A DNA stretch of 64,000 bases from Klebsiella pneumoniae (GCA_943330855.2 CALQJI020000010.1:17982-81981); one strand, 5' to 3'; counted from the stretch's first letter, positions 54,467 through 63,700 are shown. Numbers and translations: made by a program. The notes: generated by a model not told the origin, from the letters alone.

Positions 54467-56722
54467 ATGTCGCCCAAGTCAGCCGCCAGTATTATTGCCG
54501 GAGTCGCCTGGTTTGCCCTCGCCAGCTCCGCCTTCGCCCAACAGGTAATCCTCCCCACGCCGCGCTTGCTCACCACGATGCCGATGGGCGCGCAGGTGGG
54601 CACGACGGTCGAGGTCAGCCTCACGGGAGAAAATCTCGAAGACCTCACCGAACTCCAGTTCTCCACCGCCAAGCTCACGGCCAAACCTAAGCTCGCCGCC
54701 GATGGCAAAGCCGAGGCAAACAAGTTCCTCGTCACCGTCGCGGCAGACGCGCCCGTCGGCGTCCATGACGCGCGCGTCGTGTCGCGGCTGGGTGTCTCCT
54801 CAGCGCGTGCCTTCACGGTCAGCCAGCTCGCGGAAGTCAAGCGCACCACGCCGAACACTTCACTGGAAACCGCCCTCGCGCTGAAACCCAACTCTGTCTG
54901 CAACGCCGTCATGACCGCGCGAGCCGTGGACTTTTACTCGTTCACCGGCAGGAAGGGCCAGCGCATCGTCGTGGAGTGCGCGACGGCGGGGATTGATTCC
55001 AAACTCACGCCCGTGCTCATCGTCGCCGACGGCGAGGGCCGCGACCTCGTGGTCAACCGCACGAGTGGGTTGCTGGACTTCACCCCGCCGGCGGACGGGA
55101 AGTATTTCGTCAAGGTGCACGGCCTGACCTTCAAGGGCGGGCCGGAGCATTTTTACCGGCTGGCTTTGCAGGACGTCGCAGCGGGTGCGCCCATCCCGCG
55201 TCAGGCCAGGACGCGCTCGGTGAACTCCTTCTCGTGGGGCCCGGCGGCGGACTTCGGCATCGCGAAGTCCAGCGAGGCCGAGCCGAACAACGCCCACGCG
55301 CAGGCGCAGAAAATCACATTGCCCTGCGACATCGCCGGCGGCTTCTTCCCGGCGGCGGACGTGGACACGTTCGAGTTCAGCGCGAAGAAGGGTGACGTGT
55401 GGTGGATTGAAGTAGCGTCCGAGCGGCTGGGTCTGCCGACCGACCCGTTCGTGCTCGTGCAACGCGTCGAGCAGGACGGCGACAAGGAAAAGCTCACCGA
55501 CGTGGCCGAGTTGAACGACATCCCGCCGCCGATGAAACCGTCGAGCAACGGCTACTCCTACGACGGCCCGCCCTACGACGCCGGTTCCGCTGACGTGCTG
55601 GGCAAACTCGAAATTAAGGAGGACGGCCTCTATCGCCTCCAACTCCGCGACCTCTTCGGCGGCACGCGCAACGACGCGGCGAACGTGTATCGCCTCGTCA
55701 TCCGGCAAGCCGCGCCCGACTTCGCGCTCGCGGCGTGGGCTATCCATTTCGAACTGCGCAACGGCGACCGCAACGCGCAGTCCAAACCCATCGCGCTGCG
55801 TCCCGGCGGCACGATGGCGTTCGATGTGGTCGTCATCCGCCGCGACGGTTTCGCGGGCGACATTGAACTGAGCATGGAGAATTTGCCGACGGGCGTGACG
55901 GCTGCTGCGCTGAAGATTCTGGCGGGCCAGTCGCAAGGCAAGTTGCTCATCACCGCGTCGGAGAAAGCCCCACGCTCGGCGGGCATCGCGAAGATTGTTG
56001 GCCGCGCGCAAGTCAACGGCGCGACTGTGACGCGCCCCGTGCAGCTCGCCTCGATGACTTGGCCCGTGCGCGACGCGAGCGGCGAGATTCCCAAGCCCCG
56101 ACTGCTCGCCGACGTTCCCATCTCGGTCACGGACGCCGAGGGCGCGCCCATCAGCATCGCGCCGCGCGAGAACAAGGTTTGGGAAGTGAAGCTCGGCGAG
56201 AAGCTCACCATTCCACTCGCGCTGGCGTGGCGTGGCGAGTTCTCCGGCACGACACTCAAGCTCAAGGCCGACGGCGCGGGCTTCACGGCGGCGAAGACTC
56301 CGGAGGTCCCGCTCAAGGCCGCGACGGCGGAATTCATCCTCGACCTCGCGTCGCTGAAGCCTGCTCTGGGCGAGCACACCATCGCGCTCTACAGCGGCTA
56401 CGTGTCGAAGTATCGGCACAACCCGGCCGCTGTGCTGCTCGCCGAGGCCGCGCAGAAGAAAGCCGATACAGAAGCCGCAGCGGTCGCCGCCGAGGCGAAG
56501 AAACTTGCCGCTGAAGTCACCGTCGCTCCTGCCGAGAAGCGCGCCGCCGTCGAGACGGTTGCCAAAGCAGCCACTGAGAAACTGAAGTCCGCCGAAGCCG
56601 CGAAGGCCGAGGCCGGCAAGCGCATGAAGGCAGCGACAGACGCTGCCGCGCCGAAGGACATCGCCGACATCGTTGTGTCCGAACCCATCCGCATCCGCGT
56701 GCTGCCCGCTGACAAGAAGTAG
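54467..56722 (+). CDS. Exported PPC-domain protein, coupled to the DUF1549 gene
   Basis: 751 residues from ATG 54467, 2 bp after the preceding stop, so translation is coupled. The signal peptide is MSPKSAASIIAGVAWFALASSAFA. Next come Ig-like/PPC (pre-peptidase C-terminal) beta-sandwiches, for example VDFYSFTGRKGQRIVVECATA and DVDTFEFSAKKGDVWWIEVASERLG, the hallmark PPC strands. Near the end is a Lys/Ala/Glu-rich charged helical stretch (about residues 663-735: KKADTEAAAVAAEAKKLAAE and so on), then IRIRVLPADKK. This low-complexity helix breaks an otherwise all-beta protein. Likely a cell-surface partner of its neighbours in the DUF1549-DUF1501 run. Confidence 0.82.
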   Translation: MSPKSAASIIAGVAWFALASSAFAQQVILPTPRLLTTMPMGAQVGTTVEVSLTGENLEDLTELQFSTAKLTAKPKLAADGKAEANKFLVTVAADAPVGVHDARVVSRLGVSSARAFTVSQLAEVKRTTPNTSLETALALKPNSVCNAVMTARAVDFYSFTGRKGQRIVVECATAGIDSKLTPVLIVADGEGRDLVVNRTSGLLDFTPPADGKYFVKVHGLTFKGGPEHFYRLALQDVAAGAPIPRQARTRSVNSFSWGPAADFGIAKSSEAEPNNAHAQAQKITLPCDIAGGFFPAADVDTFEFSAKKGDVWWIEVASERLGLPTDPFVLVQRVEQDGDKEKLTDVAELNDIPPPMKPSSNGYSYDGPPYDAGSADVLGKLEIKEDGLYRLQLRDLFGGTRNDAANVYRLVIRQAAPDFALAAWAIHFELRNGDRNAQSKPIALRPGGTMAFDVVVIRRDGFAGDIELSMENLPTGVTAAALKILAGQSQGKLLITASEKAPRSAGIAKIVGRAQVNGATVTRPVQLASMTWPVRDASGEIPKPRLLADVPISVTDAEGAPISIAPRENKVWEVKLGEKLTIPLALAWRGEFSGTTLKLKADGAGFTAAKTPEVPLKAATAEFILDLASLKPALGEHTIALYSGYVSKYRHNPAAVLLAEAAQKKADTEAAAVAAEAKKLAAEVTVAPAEKRAAVETVAKAATEKLKSAEAAKAEAGKRMKAATDAAAPKDIADIVVSEPIRIRVLPADKK

Positions 56723-56734
56723 CCGTCCCTGCCC

Positions 56735-58156
56735 ATGTCATCTCCCCAAGCATCGCCCGCCATCGCGCGTTGCCCCGGGCCGTTTGCCCGGCGGGAGTTT
56801 ATGCGCGTCGGCCTAGCTGGATTTGCCAGCTTGAGCTTGCCGGGGATGTTGCGTTTGCGTGCGGCGGCGCCTGACAAGCCCAACCGAAGCAAGACCGCCG
56901 TCATCATGGTCTGGAAGCCGGGTGGCTGCTCGCACCTTGACACTTACGACCCCAAGCCCGACGCCGCCAGCGAGTATCGCGGCCCGTTCCGCACCATCGC
57001 GACGAACGTGCCGGGCACGCGGCTCACGGAACTGCTGCCGATGCAGGCGAAGATTGCCGACAAGTTCACCCTCGTCCGCGGGATGAAGCAGACGGCGGGC
57101 GGCCATCCCGCCGGCTCGATGCAGTTGCTCTCCGGCGACCTCGACACGCGCGACAAACCCAAGCCGCGCCTGCCCGATTGGATGTCCGTCGCCCACTACC
57201 TGCGCGCGAAAGAAGGTCGGCGGACAAATCCGTTGCCGAACTACATCGGCGTGAACCCGCCGCTCGAATACAACGGCCCGGCTTTTCTCGGCGATGCCCA
57301 CTCGTCGTTCGCTGTGCACGACGACCCGAGTCAGCCGCGCTTCGAGGTGCCGAACCTCGGGCTGGGCGGCCCGGCGGAGTCGCGTCGACTGGGCGACCGC
57401 GCTGCGCTGCGTCAGAATCTCGACACGCTGGAGCGCGCCTTCGACAAAGAGGGCGAACTGGGCGCGCTGGACCAGTTCGAGTCGCAAGCCCTGACGCTGC
57501 TCACCAACCCACGGACGCGCGACGCGTTTGACTTGAGCAAGGAGGACGACCGCACGCGCGACCGCTACGGGCGGCACCGTTGGGGCCAGCAGTTGCTGCT
57601 CGCGCGCCGGCTCGTGGAGGCTGGGGTGGAAATCGTCACGAGCCAGTTGAGCGGTCCGCTCTGTGGTCGCACGGGCGTCTGGGACGACCACGCGGTGGAC
57701 CATCACATCTTCGACGTGCTGCGCTTCCGCATGGGCAACTACGACCAGGCCGTCTCCGCGCTCATCGAGGACATTTACGCGCGCGGACTCGACCAGCGCG
57801 TGCTGGTGGTGGTCACGGGCGAGTTTGGCCGGACGCCGAAAATCAGCTTCGACCGCAGCACGGGTGGCGGCGACGGCAGCGGGCCTGCCGGCACCTTGCA
57901 ACCCGGGCGCGACCATTGGCCGCAGGCCTTCACGAATCTTTGGGCCGGCGGTGGCTTCAAGATGGGCGGGTTGGTCGGTGCGTCCGACAAACGCGGCGAG
58001 GAAGTCGTGGAGCGCCCCTGCTTGCCGGCGGATTTTCTGGCGACCATTTACCACCACCTCGGCCTCGACTGGCAGAACGCCACCATCAAGGACTTCGGCG
58101 GGCGGCCCACGCACATCGTGAGCGGCGGCAGTCCCATCGGCGAATTAACCGGCTAG
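56735..58156 (+). CDS. DUF1501 protein, Tat-exported, copy 1
   Basis: 473 residues. A twin-arginine-like signal (ARREFMRVGLAGFASLSLPGML) precedes DUF1501, an alkaline-phosphatase-superfamily domain: AVIMVWKPGGCSHLDTYDPKPDA, KFTLVRGMKQTAGGHPAGSMQLLSG, VLVVVTGEFGRTPK, PGRDHWPQAFTNLWAGGG. Genes of this family follow DUF1549/DUF1553 genes across the PVC group; the substrate is unknown (sulfatase- or phosphatase-like). It starts 12 bp after the PPC gene and is 70-80% conserved in order with copy 2 immediately downstream (visual impression, not computed). Confidence 0.9.
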   Translation: MSSPQASPAIARCPGPFARREFMRVGLAGFASLSLPGMLRLRAAAPDKPNRSKTAVIMVWKPGGCSHLDTYDPKPDAASEYRGPFRTIATNVPGTRLTELLPMQAKIADKFTLVRGMKQTAGGHPAGSMQLLSGDLDTRDKPKPRLPDWMSVAHYLRAKEGRRTNPLPNYIGVNPPLEYNGPAFLGDAHSSFAVHDDPSQPRFEVPNLGLGGPAESRRLGDRAALRQNLDTLERAFDKEGELGALDQFESQALTLLTNPRTRDAFDLSKEDDRTRDRYGRHRWGQQLLLARRLVEAGVEIVTSQLSGPLCGRTGVWDDHAVDHHIFDVLRFRMGNYDQAVSALIEDIYARGLDQRVLVVVTGEFGRTPKISFDRSTGGGDGSGPAGTLQPGRDHWPQAFTNLWAGGGFKMGGLVGASDKRGEEVVERPCLPADFLATIYHHLGLDWQNATIKDFGGRPTHIVSGGSPIGELTG

Positions 58157-58195
58157 GCCACCGTCTCTTTGCCAAGCGTTCAGCATTACAAAATC

Positions 58196-59620
58196 ATGAC
58201 CACGTCCAACAATTCTCCCATCGCGCGCTGCACCGGGCCCATGAGCCGGCGCGGGTTCATGAACGTCGGCCTTGCCGGTTTCGGCACGCTCAGTCTGCCG
58301 GGCCTGCTGCGCTTGCGCGCAGAGAACGCGGGCAAGCCGCAGAAAGAGAAGACCGCCGTCATCATGGTCTGGCTCATCGGCGGCCTCTCCCACGTGGACA
58401 CCTACGACCCGAAGCCCGACATCGGCAGCGAGTATCGCGGGCCGTTCAAGGTCATCCCCACGAACGTCCCCGGCATGAACATCACGGAGTTGCTGCCGCT
58501 CCACGCCAAGATCGCCGACAAGTTCACGCTCATCCGCTCGATGACGCATCGCGCGGGCGGTCACCCGGCCGGCCATCTGCGGATGCTCTCCGGCGATTCC
58601 GACGACCGTGACAAGACGGCCCCGCGCTATCCCGACTGGATGTGTGTTTCGAACTACCTGCGCTCGAAGCAACCGGGCCGCACCAGCCCGCTGCCTAATT
58701 ACGTCGCCATCAATTCCATCGAGGGCGGCTACGCCGGGCCGGCTTACTTGGGCAACGCCTACTCGCCCTTCGCCATCGGCGGGGACCCGAGCCGCCCTGA
58801 CTTCCAAGTGCCGAACATTGGCCTCGCCAACGCCGCCGAGTCTCGCCGCCTCAGCGACCGCACCGCGCTGCGCCAGAACCTCGACACGCTGGAGCGATCG
58901 TTCGACAAGGAAGGCGAGTTGGGCGCGCTCGACCAGTTCGAGGGCCAAGCCGTGACCTTGCTCACGAACCCGAAGACGCGCGACGCGTTAGACCTCGCAA
59001 AGGAAGACGCCCGCACGCGTGACCGCTATGGGCGCAACCGTTGGGGCCAGCAGCTTCTCCTCGCGCGCCGTCTCGTTGAGTCCGGCGTTGAGATCATTCA
59101 CAGCAATCTGGATGGCCCGCTCTGCGGCACGGCGGGCAACAACTGGGACGACCACGCGGTGAACGCGCACGTGTTCGACGGCTTGCGCTACCGCTGCTGG
59201 GCTTACGATCAAGCGGTCACTGCGTTGATCGAAGACATCCACGCGCGCGGCCTCGCCAAGCGCGTGATGGTCGTCGTGACCGGCGAGTTCGGCCGCACGC
59301 CGAAGATCAATTACGACCGCAGCACCGGCGCGCATCCGGCGAGCGGCGCGGCGGGCACGCTCCAGCCGGGCCGCGACCACTGGCCGCGCGCCTTCTCGAA
59401 CCTCTGGGCCGGCGGCGGTATCACCGGCGGCGGCATCATCGGCGCAAGCGACAAACGCGGAGAAGACCCCGCCGAGCGCCCGACCAGCCCCGGCGATTTC
59501 CTCGCGACGCTTTACAACCACCTTGGCATTGATTGGGAGAACACCACGCTCAACGACCTCGCCGGTCGCCCCACGCACATCGTCACCGGCGGTGCGCCGA
59601 TCACCGAGTTGTTCGGCTGA
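58196..59620 (+). CDS. DUF1501 protein, Tat-exported, copy 2
   Basis: 474 residues from ATG 58196 (MTTSNNSPIARCTGP). It matches copy 1 almost segment by segment (RRGFMNVGLAGFGTLSLPGLLRL, MVWLIGGLSHVDTYDPKPDI, VMVVVTGEFGRTPK, GRDHWPRAFSNLWAGGG, CGTAGNNWDDHAVNAHVFDGL), so it is a tandem duplicate. One visible difference is KPGGCSHLD versus LIGGLSHVD in the metal-site region, which removes a cysteine in copy 2. Copy-specific substrates are possible. It ends the cluster begun at 52218. Confidence 0.9.
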   Translation: MTTSNNSPIARCTGPMSRRGFMNVGLAGFGTLSLPGLLRLRAENAGKPQKEKTAVIMVWLIGGLSHVDTYDPKPDIGSEYRGPFKVIPTNVPGMNITELLPLHAKIADKFTLIRSMTHRAGGHPAGHLRMLSGDSDDRDKTAPRYPDWMCVSNYLRSKQPGRTSPLPNYVAINSIEGGYAGPAYLGNAYSPFAIGGDPSRPDFQVPNIGLANAAESRRLSDRTALRQNLDTLERSFDKEGELGALDQFEGQAVTLLTNPKTRDALDLAKEDARTRDRYGRNRWGQQLLLARRLVESGVEIIHSNLDGPLCGTAGNNWDDHAVNAHVFDGLRYRCWAYDQAVTALIEDIHARGLAKRVMVVVTGEFGRTPKINYDRSTGAHPASGAAGTLQPGRDHWPRAFSNLWAGGGITGGGIIGASDKRGEDPAERPTSPGDFLATLYNHLGIDWENTTLNDLAGRPTHIVTGGAPITELFG

Positions 59621-59645
59621 AGGCGGCGTGCGGACTTTCACATGA

Positions 59646-59715
59646 AGCGCGGACGCCCACGTCCGCATCAGCTCAACGGTGGTCGGTAGTTATTGCGGAC
59701 GTGGGCGTCCGCGCT
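59646..59715. repeat. Inverted-repeat family B, copy 2
   Basis: AGCGCGGACGCCCACGTCCGCA (59646-59667) pairs perfectly with 59694-59715 across a 26-nt loop. It lies between the DUF1501 cluster and the next gene, and could act as an insulating hairpin. Confidence 0.85.
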
Positions 59716-59728
59716 CCGAGAATCCTTC

Positions 59729-61507
59729 ATGACCGAAACCACCTACGCCCACCGCACTGACTCGTTCGAGGAGAAGCTCCGCCTGCTCGAAGCCGCGTGG
59801 AAGCGCCGCGACTTCCGGCTGGCGCGGGCGTTGACGCACTCGTTGCGCGACACGGCCATGCAGACTCAGCACGAGGAGGAGATTCCGGGCAAGTCACTCA
59901 TGGCCGCGACCCGCTTCGATGCCGTGGCATCACTGCCTCCCGCGTGGCGGAACTGGGCGCTCGGCTGGAAATATTGCAAAACCATCCACCTCGACGAACC
60001 GCTCGGCCTCGAACGCCCGCCGGAACCGGTGGAGGTGCTCCTGAGTTTTCCTTCAGCGCAAGTCACGTCGCTCGCGCGGGAAATCCGAGTGGCGCGCGTG
60101 ACGGACGGCGCGTTGCGCGAAGTTCCCTGCCAGGTCCACGGCGAAGTGCGACGCGGGGCCGAGCGGCTGGCCAAGGTGCTGTTCATGGCCGGCGGCACGA
60201 TGCACCAGCGGCAGACGTATCTCGTCTTCTTCGGCAACCCGGACGCGGAGCTGCCCGCCTACCCGACGGACTTGGAGACGCGCGGCGAGGGCTTCGGGCT
60301 GGACATCGAGAACGACTTTTACAAGGCGTCGCTCTCGCGGCAGATGGGCCAACTCGAACGCATGAGCATCAAGCGCGACCACGGGCTGGAACTCTTCGCG
60401 GGCGGCGAGGGCCACGGCGAGCCGCCGTGCATTGACTGGGCGCACGACTACGCGGCGTCCGGCCACTTCCAGAAGTTCCGCGTCACGCTGTGGGAGACGT
60501 GCCCGGACTACGAGGTCGTGCGCGGGCCGCTCGCGACCATCGTGCGGCGCTGGGGGTTTCCGCACTCGCCCGTGCATCCGGTGTTCACGCCGAGCCGCGT
60601 GCATGTGGACGTGGAATACCGCTTCTACGCGGGCCTGCCGTGGTTTCACAAGTCCGGCACGATGGAGGCAGTGAAGGCGTTCGAGGCTCCCGCCCTGCGC
60701 GATGATGAGTGGGTATTCTCCGGCAATTCGTTCACCGAGATTATTTGGATGGGACCGGACGGGAAGTTGCAGACCGGGGCTCCGACTCCGGCGATGCGCG
60801 AGCAGTTGTGGGCCGTCGGATTCGCGAATCCGCAGAGCACGGACTCATTCATCGCGCTGTTCCTTGAGCATCGCGGCGACGGGTTGCCCGAGCTGAAGCA
60901 CAACGGTTCCCCGTCGCTCTTCTACCGTTCGCACGGACAGCTGTGGAGCCGCTACCCGCTGCCGGTGAAGCAGGTGCCCGCAGGCGCGGTGCTGTGGCAG
61001 AAGAACGCGTATGCGGCACTGCCCTTCACGGCGAAGGACGGACCGCGTCTGCTCGAAGAACTGCGGCACCGGCTCGTAAATCCCTTGATGCCATCCGCTG
61101 GCGAAGTGCCAAAGGCCGACGCCGTGAAGGAACAACCGGGCCGGCTCGCGCGACCGGGCGAGGCCGGCGACAGCCCCATTTCCAAGCAGGCGCTCTGGGA
61201 CGCCCTACGCGATTGCAAGGACGAGCAGCTCTACTCCGCCGACATCAACCTCGTGGACCTCGGGCTGGTCCATGACCTGCGCGTGCGCGGCGAGACGGTC
61301 CATGTGCTGATGGCGATGCCGCATCGCGGCCGGCCTCGGCTGGGCTATTTCACCTACGGCTCCGGCGGCAACTCAATGCCTGTGCAGAAGCGGTTGCTGC
61401 AAGTGCCGGGCGTGAAGAAGGTCCACGTCGAGCAGACCTGGGCTCCGGCTTGGAACTCCAACCGCCTGACCGATGAAGGTCGGCGCAAGCTCGGGCTGCC
61501 AGCGTGA
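59729..61507 (+). CDS. Uncharacterised large protein with C-terminal MIP18/PaaD-like domain
   Basis: 592 residues from ATG 59729 (MTETTYAHRTDSFEEKLRLLEAAW), directly after a family B hairpin. The first ~40 residues are a helical region. Residues about 90-480 are beta-rich, with charged/aromatic strands (VDVEYRFYAGLPWFHKSGTMEAVKAFEA, DEWVFSGNSFTEIIW) of the type seen in exported polysaccharide lyase-like proteins, but no family is certain. The last ~95 residues match the MIP18/DUF59/PaaD fold used in Fe-S protein maturation: ALWDALRDCKDEQLYSADINLVDLGLVHDLRVRGETVHVLMAM, PGVKKVHVEQTWAPAW, RRKLGL. No signal peptide is evident. The fusion is uncommon. Confidence 0.7.
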   Translation: MTETTYAHRTDSFEEKLRLLEAAWKRRDFRLARALTHSLRDTAMQTQHEEEIPGKSLMAATRFDAVASLPPAWRNWALGWKYCKTIHLDEPLGLERPPEPVEVLLSFPSAQVTSLAREIRVARVTDGALREVPCQVHGEVRRGAERLAKVLFMAGGTMHQRQTYLVFFGNPDAELPAYPTDLETRGEGFGLDIENDFYKASLSRQMGQLERMSIKRDHGLELFAGGEGHGEPPCIDWAHDYAASGHFQKFRVTLWETCPDYEVVRGPLATIVRRWGFPHSPVHPVFTPSRVHVDVEYRFYAGLPWFHKSGTMEAVKAFEAPALRDDEWVFSGNSFTEIIWMGPDGKLQTGAPTPAMREQLWAVGFANPQSTDSFIALFLEHRGDGLPELKHNGSPSLFYRSHGQLWSRYPLPVKQVPAGAVLWQKNAYAALPFTAKDGPRLLEELRHRLVNPLMPSAGEVPKADAVKEQPGRLARPGEAGDSPISKQALWDALRDCKDEQLYSADINLVDLGLVHDLRVRGETVHVLMAMPHRGRPRLGYFTYGSGGNSMPVQKRLLQVPGVKKVHVEQTWAPAWNSNRLTDEGRRKLGLPA

Positions 61508-61561
61508 CGGCGGGCCAACCGCTGGCGTTGCGTTCGTGCCGTCACGGTGTTTAATCGCGGC

Positions 61562-62854
61562 ATGACCACCGCACCCCGCGCCTCCCGCCGCGACTTTCTC
61601 ACCTCCGTAGCTGCCGGCCTCTCCTGCGCCGCGAGCGGCCTGCCCGCCCACGCCGCTCCCGCCGCCCAACGCCCGAAGCGCCTCGCCGTCGTCACCACTG
61701 AATGGCGCTCCCACTCGCACGCGTGGCACATGGCCGAGCGCTTCCTCAACGGCTACCCGGTAAAAGGCCGCTGGCACCGCCCCCCGCTCCAAGTCGTCTC
61801 CGCCTACGTGGACCAGACGCCCGCGAAAGACCTCAGCCGCGACCGCGCGAAGGAGTTCGGCTTCACGATTTACCCGACCGTCGCCGAGGCCTTGCGCTGC
61901 GGCGGCAAGCAACTCGCCGTAGACGCCGTGCTCCTCATCGGCGAGCACGGCACTTACCCCAAGAACGAACTCGGCCAGACCCAATACCCACGCTACGAGC
62001 TATTCAAGAAGATCACCGACGTCTTCCGCGCCGACGGCCGCACCGCGCCCGTCTTCAACGACAAGCACCTCTCGTGGAAATGGGAGTGGGCGCAGGAGAT
62101 GGTCGCCATATCACGCGAGTTGAAGTTCCCCTTCCTCGCCGGTTCCTCCTTGCCCGTCACGTGGCGCATGCCCGCCGTGGAGATGCCCAGCGGGGCCGAT
62201 GTGCAGGAGGTCATGTCCGTGGCGATGGGCGGCGTGGACAGCTACGACTTCCACGCCCTCGAAGTCATCCAGTGCATGGCCGAGCGGCGACGCGGCGGGG
62301 AAACCGGCGTGCGGGCCGTCCAGGCCCTGCGCGGCGACTCCGTCTGGGCGGCGATGGAGAAACCAACCTGGGCCGCCGGCGGTTGGGACCCCACGCTCTT
62401 CGCCGCCTGCCTCGCGCGCAGCCACACCCTGGCGCAGCCGCCCAACGGCAGCCACCGCCACCCCACGCCCGCGCAGATGCGCGCCTTCGTCAAGGACCCC
62501 GTCGCCTACCGCATCGAGTATCTGGACGGCCTCCGGGCGACGATGTTCCTCCTCAACGGCCTCGTCGGCGACTTCACCTTTGCCGCGCGGCTGCGGGGGC
62601 AGGCCGAGCCGCTCTCCACGCTGTTCCATCTGCCGCCGACTCCGAACGTCGTCTATTCCGCCGCGCTCATGGCGCAGGCCGAGCGGATGTTTGTGACCGG
62701 CAAGGCCCCGTATCCCATCGAACGCACGCTCCTGACCAGCGGCATCCTCGCCGCCGCGCTGCAAAGCCGGGGAGCCGCCGGCCAACGCCTCGAAACACCC
62801 CACCTCGCCGTGAAATATGCCTCCCCGCAGGAATCCCTCTTCTGGAAGGAGTGA
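61562..62854 (+). CDS. Tat-exported protein, PVC-conserved, unknown function
   Basis: 430 residues from ATG 61562 (MTTAPRASRRDFLTSVAAGLSCAASGLPAHA; the Tat motif is SRRDFL). After the signal, KRLAVVTTEWRSHSHAWHMAERFLNGYPVKGRW starts an alpha/beta domain with VLLIGEHGTYPKNELGQTQYPRYELFKKI and AVEMPSGADVQEVMSVAMGGVDSYDFHALEVIQCMAERR. I recognise these as conserved in exported PVC proteins often encoded near DUF1501 and oxidoreductase genes, but I cannot name a family or reaction. It closes the plus-strand run before the terminal repeats. Confidence 0.65.
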   Translation: MTTAPRASRRDFLTSVAAGLSCAASGLPAHAAPAAQRPKRLAVVTTEWRSHSHAWHMAERFLNGYPVKGRWHRPPLQVVSAYVDQTPAKDLSRDRAKEFGFTIYPTVAEALRCGGKQLAVDAVLLIGEHGTYPKNELGQTQYPRYELFKKITDVFRADGRTAPVFNDKHLSWKWEWAQEMVAISRELKFPFLAGSSLPVTWRMPAVEMPSGADVQEVMSVAMGGVDSYDFHALEVIQCMAERRRGGETGVRAVQALRGDSVWAAMEKPTWAAGGWDPTLFAACLARSHTLAQPPNGSHRHPTPAQMRAFVKDPVAYRIEYLDGLRATMFLLNGLVGDFTFAARLRGQAEPLSTLFHLPPTPNVVYSAALMAQAERMFVTGKAPYPIERTLLTSGILAAALQSRGAAGQRLETPHLAVKYASPQESLFWKE

Positions 62855-62903
62855 AAAGGAGTGCTGACGAAGGAAGAACCCGCCTAGACCCGGAAGGAGA
62901 GGG

Positions 62904-63197
62904 AGGTGCTTCTACGCCAGTTCGTGCCACCACCGCCGCCCGTAGTCGCAGGCTTCAGCCTGCGTGTCAGGGCCACCGAGGCCGAAGCGCAACCTAAAAG
63001 TTGCGACTACGAAGGCGCGGCCTGCGGGCTCCCTCTCCCAGCGGAAGAGGAGGTGCTTCGACGCCAGTTTGTGCCACCACCGCCGCCCGTAGTCGCAGGC
63101 TTCAGCCTGCGCGTCAGGGCCACCGAGCCCGAAGCGCAACCTAAAGGTTGCGACTACGAACGCGCGGCCTGCGGCCACATTCTGCCCCTCATCCGAG
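62904..63197. repeat. Two family A inverted repeats on a 147-bp tandem duplication
   Basis: AGGTGCTTCTACGCCAGTTC... (from 62904) recurs with a few changes 147 bp later (from 63051), and each unit contains one family A element (GTAGTCGCA arms at 62942-63010 and 63089-63157). 147 bp is divisible by three, so a small open frame runs through both units; I do not regard it as a gene. This is part of the gene-free 62855-63908 segment. Confidence 0.8.
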
Positions 63198-63224
63198 GAA
63201 GGGAGAAGGCGCGCGCCTTGAGCC

Positions 63225-63293
63225 GTAGCCGCCGAGGTGAGGAGGCGGATGCGCTGGGTGGCTGAAGGTTCCGCCTCCTGACCTCGGCGGCTA
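63225..63293. repeat. Inverted-repeat family C, copy 2
   Basis: GTAGCCGCCGAGGTGAGGAGGCGGA (63225-63249) pairs with TCCGCCTCCTGACCTCGGCGGCTA (63270-63293), same arms as 7495-7564. Confidence 0.8.
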
Positions 63294-63342
63294 TGGCCCC
63301 GGGCCAGTTCCACCCGTCGGCTGCGCTCATCCACTGCCAGTT

Positions 63343-63552
63343 TTGCCTTTAGGACTGTCTGCATCGCCTTAACAACGCCTTGCCGCGCCTAGACAACGGT
63401 CTGCCTTGTATGGATGACGGCCTACTTTGCCTTTACAAAGGCTTACCTTACCTAGACAGCGGCTTACTTCGCCTTGAGAGAGTCTTACCTTGCCTAGACA
63501 ATGGCTTACTTTGCCTTGAGCGAGGCTTACTTTGCCTTGAAAGAGGCTTACT
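63343..63552. repeat. Second array of degenerate 21-bp units
   Basis: Ten consecutive 21-bp units (63343-63552) fit the consensus TTGCCTAGACAACGGCTTACT, for example TTGCCTAGACAATGGCTTACT and TTGCCTTGAAAGAGGCTTACT; a decayed unit follows to about 63570. The sequence is unrelated to the 44346 array, but the period is the same. Both strands are open over several frames, which follows from the period. No protein is claimed. Confidence 0.88.
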
Positions 63553-63700
63553 TTGGTCGTTTTAACGGTTTGGATGGCCAATTATGAGTCACAATGGCTC
63601 AGGTAGGCTCTTGTGAGGCTGCGGTAGGCGATTGTCGGCACAAGATTGAGTAAATCCGAGTTTTGGTAGGCAGCGCTCTGTGTTAGTTCGAGCGATTTCC

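Noticed and set aside
62906..63265. Small plus-strand frame through the 147-bp duplication
   Set aside because: Translation follows the repeat (VVAGFSLRVRATE twice) and has no start context or domain.
63343..63552. CRISPR array or coding repeat protein
   Set aside because: No spacers between units; the open frames on both strands are explained by the period.
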